The notes beneath the pieces are model-generated. The model was not told where the DNA came from, searched no databases, and was given only the letters and a program-made list of their open reading frames with translations. Shown here piece after piece: positions 6,381-10,386 of a stretch of DNA of 10,386 bases. Positions within the stretch are counted from its first letter, which is position 1; each line of letters starts with the position of its first letter. The stretch is from Myxococcota bacterium (GTDB taxonomy: Bacteria; Myxococcota_C; UBA6777), in NCBI GenBank assembly GCA_023150835.1, contig JAKLKB010000178.1, forward strand, positions 1-10,386, in the 5' to 3' direction. The translations under genes were made by a program, and so were the position numbers.

Positions 6381-9300
6381 TTGGGTTTGTGTTTGTGGTG
6401 TTGGGTGGGTTTGTGTTTGTGGCTTCCAGCGCAGGCGCACGCTCACACCAATCTGTATATCCCGCTCACCTTGCAAGAAGCTCTGCCGAACAATCCCGAT
6501 AGTCCGACATTTCAACTGATCAAAGGCATGGATCGTTTGGATGAACCCGTCACGTTCACGATCCCGCTCGATCCCGATCTTGAAAGCATCAACTATGTGC
6601 TGATCGGCGCAAAGTACGCCCAGATCACACCTCTGACCGCATGGCCGAATGGAAGACCCCGCTGGATCAAGATCCATTCGCTTGTCGATCTGCGTGGCGG
6701 GGAACAATACCAAAAGATGTTCTTTACCCTCGGCGAAGGGAACCTCACCGCGCCCGATATGGCGAAAGATTCACCCGACAAGATCACAGTCGACACAGGG
6801 GCCGCCCAATTCACTGTCCGAAAAACCCAATTCAACGGCCTCGATCAAGTCCAGATCGGCGAGACCACGCTTTTACGCAACGCCCCGCTGTCTGGTCTGA
6901 TCGCCGAAGATGCCGACGGCAAGACCTATTCTGCCGAGTCCGATCCAAACCTACGCGCCGTCATCGAAGAAAATGGCTCTGTTCGTTCAATCCTGCGTAT
7001 CCAAGGGACATTGCGCAACACCGCCCAAGAAAGCCTAGCGGATTTCACCCTCCGTCTGGCCTTTACACGCTCCCGATCGGACGTTCGTCTCACGCTCACA
7101 CTCCAAAATGCCAGCAAACAGCGCATCCGCCATCTTCGTTTGCGTAGCCTGCGCTTTTCCCTTGCAAGCAAGATCAGCGCACCACGCACCACCTTTTCAA
7201 CGCACACCACCCCGTTCTCCACCACTCTCCAATCCAACGACGCTCCCGTCACCCTATTTCAAGGGCGCAATCGCCTCCCCACCCTTGGACTCGATCTCTA
7301 TCCTGCGGACAAACACCCCGCACGCTCCGATGGATACACCCTCCAACAAGCACAACAGCCCCTTGCTTCGGGAACAGCAGCACAACCCATCGCTCTGTTT
7401 TTTGCTCAACTCTCCGCAACACAACCCGACCAAGGCGTGATCACCTTCGGTACGCGCTTCGCGGCACAATACGCCCCCCAAAGCCTAGAGATCAACGCCG
7501 ACGGGCGCTTCACCCTTTACGCCCTGCCACCACAGATCGGCCACACTTACACCTTGCGCTTTGGAAGCCACCACACCACCGAACACCTCTTGGACTTCGC
7601 CACCAAAACGACCGATGCTTCGGCCTCTTTCTTTCGTTATCAATATCCGCTCGTGATCCGCCCCAAGACACCCGAGTGGCACAATGAAGCCTTCTCCGCA
7701 GGCATCGATCGCCTGATCTCATTTAAGGAAGAAGAAAGCTACTTCACCGCCCGCAACTGGAAGGTGACAGGCGATCCCCTCGCGATCCAAGATCGCCGCC
7801 CACAATTTGCTCCTGTGCGCGCCCTTCAATGGGACGCGACCGCACCGCTACTCCATGACCCCGCACGCATCGACCTCTTGAACTATTTTCGCCAAGAAGC
7901 CCCTCACGCAGGAACCTATTATCTCCAAGCCCGCCAACGACTCGCGTATTATGCCGATCAATCGGTCTTCCACAGCGACGACTTTGAGGCTTCGGATCGC
8001 TGTCAACAAGCCGCTGCCCTCTGTAAAAACAACCAACCCACCCCCGATGCCGATCTCGCAGGAGCCGAGGGCCTACCGCCCTTCCAACCGCGCTTTCCGA
8101 TCCATGACCGTCACGCTTACAGCCTTGCTCTCGGCTATCACACCACAGGCGATCCCCGCCTGCGCGATGCTTTTTTGGCGTGGGGCGAACACCTCCTGTA
8201 CGAAAACCAACAAGAACCCACCGAGACCCTCCGCTCTTATGCGTGGAAGCTGCTCAACCTAACAAAGCTGTATGTGATCTCGAAAGAAGCTCGCTACCAA
8301 CAAGCAGCTTGGGCGCTCTTGCAACGCGAAAGCCTTGACAAATCGGCCAAAGTCGGAGAGTCGAGCGGCACCGATTGGAGGCGCGGTTTTTTTGTGCCTT
8401 CGTCACAAGCCAAAGAGGCCCAACGCATCCAAAGCACCGAAGAGATCGCCGAACTGCTGTTGCGTGCCTATGCCAGTTTTCTCGATGACGCGGCCCTCGA
8501 CGAGACACAACGCGACAAGACACGCAGCTTGCTCGAAGGTCTTGCTCGCTTTGTTTCACATGAGCTTTGGCGTCCAAACACCCAAAACCCTGCTGCATCG
8601 GGCTATCCCAAGCAATATAACCTCGATACAGCCCCACCCATCGACCCCACCACGCTTCCTGACTGGCAAGACGGCTTGCGGGCGGGATACCTCGGCTTTT
8701 TCTTCACCTACCTTTTTTCCCGAGACAAGCGCTGGTTAGAAAGCGCTGAACGCCTTCAAGAAGCCACCGCCAACAACCAAGCCAAACGCGCAGATCTGCC
8801 CGATCATCCGTCTCGACAAACCCTTCACCACGCCCAAGAAGCCACCATCCTCTATGCCGCTTGGCGTCCACTGCCTTTGCGCATCGACCGCGAAAGCGAT
8901 GGCACCTACATCTTGCGTTGGCTCGCCCCACCCGCCGCCAAAACCTACCAGTTCAAATACGCCCAAACACCGATCGTCGACTGGCTTGATTACAACCCAC
9001 AAACCCGCACCTTCGGCAAAGATCCCGCCCAACATACCGCGTTTTTCGCCGCCCAAGATATCCTCCAAGAACCCACTCCCACCGAGCACGGTACACTCCA
9101 GTCCATCCGACCCGACAAACTCCCCAAAGATCAGCCTCTGTTCTTTGCCGCACGCTACGCCAGTACCGACCCCCGCGCTCCGACCCCCCTCGATCCCGAA
9201 GCCGATCTCGAAGCTCTCCAAGAATCCCCATCCACCGAGACCACCGCTGATGCCTCGGTCGACGCCTTGACCGATACCCTCACCGACAACCCCCCCCAAG

Positions 9301-9425
9301 ATCCCACTCCACCCCACAACGGATGCCGCTGCGAAGCCCTCTCTCCCCACGAAGGGCTTGTCTGGCTCGGCCTGTTCGGACTCTTGCTTACGTACCGCAA
9401 AAGACGCATAGTCCCCGAAAGATAA
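6375..9425 (+). CDS. Secreted PcRGLX/YetA-like protein with MYXO-CTERM-like tail
   Basis: From ATG 6375 the product has 1016 residues. A signal peptide (1 to about 23, ending AQAHA) is followed by a beta-rich domain (about 47-162) with LTAWPNGRPRWIKIHSL, as in the N-terminal RIFT barrel of PcRGLX/YetA proteins. A beta-sandwich-like region (about 180-420) and an alpha-helical region (about 497-830, including HDRHAYSLALGYHTTGDPRL), probably an alpha/alpha toroid, come next. Then a fibronectin-III-like stretch (832-930), an acidic Thr/Pro linker (942-982), CRC at 984-986, a hydrophobic helix (994-1007) and RKRR. Members of this family include exo-acting rhamnogalacturonan lyases, so polysaccharide cleavage is plausible, but catalytic residues could not be assigned and substrate is unknown. 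The tail suggests surface sorting. The frame is open upstream to 6321, but those residues come from the duplicated repeat. It is followed after 23 bases by a lipoprotein gene. Confidence 0.7.
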   Translation: MRLGLCLWCWVGLCLWLPAQAHAHTNLYIPLTLQEALPNNPDSPTFQLIKGMDRLDEPVTFTIPLDPDLESINYVLIGAKYAQITPLTAWPNGRPRWIKIHSLVDLRGGEQYQKMFFTLGEGNLTAPDMAKDSPDKITVDTGAAQFTVRKTQFNGLDQVQIGETTLLRNAPLSGLIAEDADGKTYSAESDPNLRAVIEENGSVRSILRIQGTLRNTAQESLADFTLRLAFTRSRSDVRLTLTLQNASKQRIRHLRLRSLRFSLASKISAPRTTFSTHTTPFSTTLQSNDAPVTLFQGRNRLPTLGLDLYPADKHPARSDGYTLQQAQQPLASGTAAQPIALFFAQLSATQPDQGVITFGTRFAAQYAPQSLEINADGRFTLYALPPQIGHTYTLRFGSHHTTEHLLDFATKTTDASASFFRYQYPLVIRPKTPEWHNEAFSAGIDRLISFKEEESYFTARNWKVTGDPLAIQDRRPQFAPVRALQWDATAPLLHDPARIDLLNYFRQEAPHAGTYYLQARQRLAYYADQSVFHSDDFEASDRCQQAAALCKNNQPTPDADLAGAEGLPPFQPRFPIHDRHAYSLALGYHTTGDPRLRDAFLAWGEHLLYENQQEPTETLRSYAWKLLNLTKLYVISKEARYQQAAWALLQRESLDKSAKVGESSGTDWRRGFFVPSSQAKEAQRIQSTEEIAELLLRAYASFLDDAALDETQRDKTRSLLEGLARFVSHELWRPNTQNPAASGYPKQYNLDTAPPIDPTTLPDWQDGLRAGYLGFFFTYLFSRDKRWLESAERLQEATANNQAKRADLPDHPSRQTLHHAQEATILYAAWRPLPLRIDRESDGTYILRWLAPPAAKTYQFKYAQTPIVDWLDYNPQTRTFGKDPAQHTAFFAAQDILQEPTPTEHGTLQSIRPDKLPKDQPLFFAARYASTDPRAPTPLDPEADLEALQESPSTETTADASVDALTDTLTDNPPQDPTPPHNGCRCEALSPHEGLVWLGLFGLLLTYRKRRIVPER
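6383..6422 (+). repeat. 24-bp-period repeat inside a signal peptide
   Basis: GGGTTTGTGTTTGTGG occurs at 6383-6398 and 6407-6422. It encodes the doubled GLCLW of the hydrophobic core (GLCLWCWVGLCLW). The eight-codon period keeps the frame, so the core looks extended by duplication. Confidence 0.8.
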
Positions 9426-9437
9426 ACAGATGATGTA

Positions 9438-9443
9438 TGGAGG
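9438..9443 (+). promoter_or_regulatory. Ribosome binding site deciding the lipoprotein start
   Basis: TGGAGG is five bases before ATG 9449. The upstream in-frame ATG at 9437 overlaps this site and has no site of its own, so 9449 is the start. Confidence 0.7.
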
Positions 9444-9448
9444 TTTTG

Positions 9449-10009
9449 ATGTACACATCCCCTGTTGCTTTCTCTCGTATCTTTCGCCTGTTCAGCATCT
9501 TTCTTCTTCCCATGATCGCCGCATGGAGCCTTATGACGGCCTGCCCCGCTCCCAACGCCACCCCCGACGGCAGCACCGAAACCACCCCCGACGGCAGCAC
9601 CGAAACCACCCCCGACGGCAGCACCCAAGAAACCATGTCCGAAGCCACTCCCGAAGGCAGCGGTGCGATCCGTTCGCTTGTCACCAAAGAAGGCACTTAC
9701 CGCGTGGTCTACGTCCCTGCCCCCGATCCCATCCCCCTCAACGAAAACTTTGCGATCAACTTCACCGTCACCTACGCGGATGGCCGTGAGATGGCCCTTC
9801 CCGCCGATCTTGAATTAAAAGCCGACGCCACCATGCCTGCCCACAAACACGGGATGCTCCAAAAACCCACGATCCAAAAAGAAACGACCGGAAAGTACAA
9901 AGTCGACGGGATGAAGTTCCACATGCCCGGTCAATGGGTGATGAAAGTCGACCTCACTTCGGGCGCAAAAACCGAAACTGTCGACTTCGAGATCAATCTG
10001 TCCAACTGA
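9449..10009 (+). CDS. Lipoprotein with YtkA/FixH-like domain
   Basis: The 186-residue product starts with a basic n-region and hydrophobic core, then a lipobox-like LMTAC with Cys32, so it is probably a lipid-anchored envelope protein. After the Cys is a Thr/Asp/Gly/Ser linker made of three TPDGST repeats (38-58). Residues about 84-184 form a small beta-sandwich with PIPLNENFAINFTVTYADG (94-112), MPAHKHGM (129-136) and GMKFHMPGQW (154-163). This MP-H-HGM ... FHMPG-W pattern is that of YtkA/FixH-like domains. The two His/Met clusters look suited to bind a metal such as copper, which is an inference. It lies 23 bases after the PcRGLX-like gene and shares its strand, so cotranscription is likely. 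No cytochrome oxidase or peroxidase genes, which often accompany such domains, are nearby. The Met at the -3 lipobox position is unusual but tolerated. Confidence 0.78.
   Translation: MYTSPVAFSRIFRLFSIFLLPMIAAWSLMTACPAPNATPDGSTETTPDGSTETTPDGSTQETMSEATPEGSGAIRSLVTKEGTYRVVYVPAPDPIPLNENFAINFTVTYADGREMALPADLELKADATMPAHKHGMLQKPTIQKETTGKYKVDGMKFHMPGQWVMKVDLTSGAKTETVDFEINLSN
9557..9628 (+). repeat. Three 24-bp tandem repeats in the lipoprotein linker
   Basis: Units 9557-9580, 9581-9604 and 9605-9628 read (G/A)CCACCCCCGACGGCAGCACC then GAA or CAA. They differ at one base each from the middle unit and encode TPDGSTET-type repeats. Copy number should be able to vary without changing the frame. Confidence 0.93.
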
Positions 10010-10016
10010 TCGAGGA

Positions 10017-10137
10017 GTCATACGAAATCCGCCCATCGCGTAACCTTAACGGTGTAGGGGCAGACAGATGTGGCTGCCCAAGAATCGGGCGTATACGCAA
10101 TATCTTACGATCACACATCACTCGGATATCGTATGAC
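10017..10137 (-). mobile_element. Family X MITE-like element, best-preserved copy
   Basis: The 121-bp element has terminal inverted repeats GTCATACGAAATCCG (10017-10031) and CGGATATCGTATGAC (10123-10137), matching at 14 of 15 positions. Inside are the family core (GGGGCAGACAG ... CTGCCC, 10057-10079, inverted relative to the other copies) and a perfect palindrome GCGTATACGC (10089-10098). It starts seven bases after the lipoprotein stop codon. It encodes no protein; a transposase would have to act in trans. No clear target duplication beyond the arms is visible. Confidence 0.78.
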
Positions 10138-10176
10138 GCATTCGGCCCCCCAAAAACCGTGTTCGCACCCTTCCAA

Positions 10177-10274
10177 GCGAGAGCGTCGTCTGTTTGAAAA
10201 ACTACCGATCTCTTCGCCAATACGGGGTCAAGGGAGCCGCGCTCCCTGCGGGGCGTGGGGCAGCGCCCCATACG
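10177..10274 (-). repeat. Family Y double-hairpin repeat, copy C (inverted)
   Basis: On the minus strand it reads CGTATGGGGCGCTGCCCC, CACGCCCCGCAGGG, AGCGCGGCTCCC, TTGACCCCGTATTGGCG and ends near ACGCTCTCGC, matching copies A and B. Its second hairpin, GGGAGC-GCG-GCTCCC, is perfect, and the first keeps a GGGG/CCCC stem with a different loop. Confidence 0.75.
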
Positions 10275-10341
10275 CGCCTTGTTAAGGTGGAAACCTCGTA
10301 GAGTCGGTCTTGATCGCCTTTTTTTTTCTCCCCCCCTCAAT

Positions 10342-10360
10342 CCCCCCGGCCAACGGGGGG
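10342..10360. repeat. GC-only hairpin next to a C-tract
   Basis: CCCCCC (10342-10347) pairs with GGGGGG (10355-10360) around a seven-base loop, preceded by another C7 tract (10330-10336) and TCAAT. The shape is that of a dispersed intergenic palindrome. There is no T-run after it on either strand, so a terminator role is not supported. Confidence 0.5.
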
Positions 10361-10386
10361 AAGTTGGAACGGGCAGCGTCTGCATT

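Larger units (their letters stand above)
10138..10386. other. Non-coding right edge
   Basis: No gene is supported. Besides Y copy C (10177-10274) it contains a run of nine T at 10319-10327 and a C-rich/G-rich hairpin at 10342-10360. The long minus-strand frame across it runs through both repeat families and has no family resemblance. Confidence 0.55.

Noticed and set aside
8736-9458. 240-residue minus-strand open frame, Gly-rich
   Set aside because: It is antisense to the 3' end of the PcRGLX-like gene and arises from its Pro/Ala/Thr codons.
1-10285. Composite transposon bounded by inverted X and Y repeats
   Set aside because: X and Y copies lie near both ends in opposite orientations, but the order is X then Y at both ends rather than mirrored. 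The enclosed genes include housekeeping functions, and there is no transposase.
10319-10360. Rho-independent terminator at the right edge
   Set aside because: The T-run precedes the hairpin instead of following it, and no stable stem lies just before the T-run.
9993-10385. 130-residue minus-strand open frame
   Set aside because: It runs through the X and Y repeats; a similar spurious frame occurs at 6-242 over the corresponding copies, so the shared peptide reflects repeat DNA.

Overview
The window is ordinary chromosomal DNA from a Gram-negative bacterium, most likely a myxobacterial (Myxococcota) lineage. The main clue is the end of the large secreted protein: a Cys-Arg-Cys motif, a short hydrophobic helix and an Arg/Lys cluster, which resembles a MYXO-CTERM sorting tail. 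A plant-type glutamate-cysteine ligase, exported HEAT-repeat protein, YtkA-like lipoprotein and many short palindromic repeats fit but do not prove this. No rRNA, tRNA, CRISPR array or transposase gene was seen.

Layout. Bases 1-416 are non-coding and carry two dispersed repeats. Two plus-strand housekeeping genes follow: methylmalonyl-CoA epimerase (417-833) and plant-type glutamate-cysteine ligase (1018-2286, TTG start). From 2287 to about 5850 everything runs on the minus strand. Read in the direction of transcription this is an exported HEAT-repeat protein, a TerB-like protein joined to it by an ATGA overlap, an unrecognised Pro/Ser/Gln-rich ORF, the C-terminal half of a beta-class-like DNA methyltransferase, and an XhoI/PaeR7I-type restriction endonuclease. 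The endonuclease keeps both ends but appears to have lost its catalytic middle. The last two look like a dead restriction-modification system whose start-stop overlap and ribosome binding site survive.

The right part is a two-gene plus-strand operon. It starts with a 1016-residue exported protein resembling the PcRGLX/YetA (rhamnogalacturonan lyase-like) family, with the putative surface-sorting tail. After 23 bases comes a lipoprotein with a YtkA/FixH-like domain. Both products should act in the cell envelope or outside the cell.

Two repeat families explain most of the intergenic DNA. Family X is a MITE-like element of about 121-128 bp with near-perfect terminal inverted repeats in the best copy (10017-10137), a diverged copy at 6119-6246, and a core-only copy at the left edge. 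Family Y is a roughly 98-bp double-hairpin repeat with three copies. The X copy upstream of the large secreted gene lies in a 105/106-bp tandem duplication that also copied that gene's ribosome binding site and start codons, giving a duplicated leader with a possible 32-codon upstream ORF. No clearly new defence or metabolic system was found. The most unusual items are the duplicated MITE-derived leader and the internally deleted restriction enzyme.
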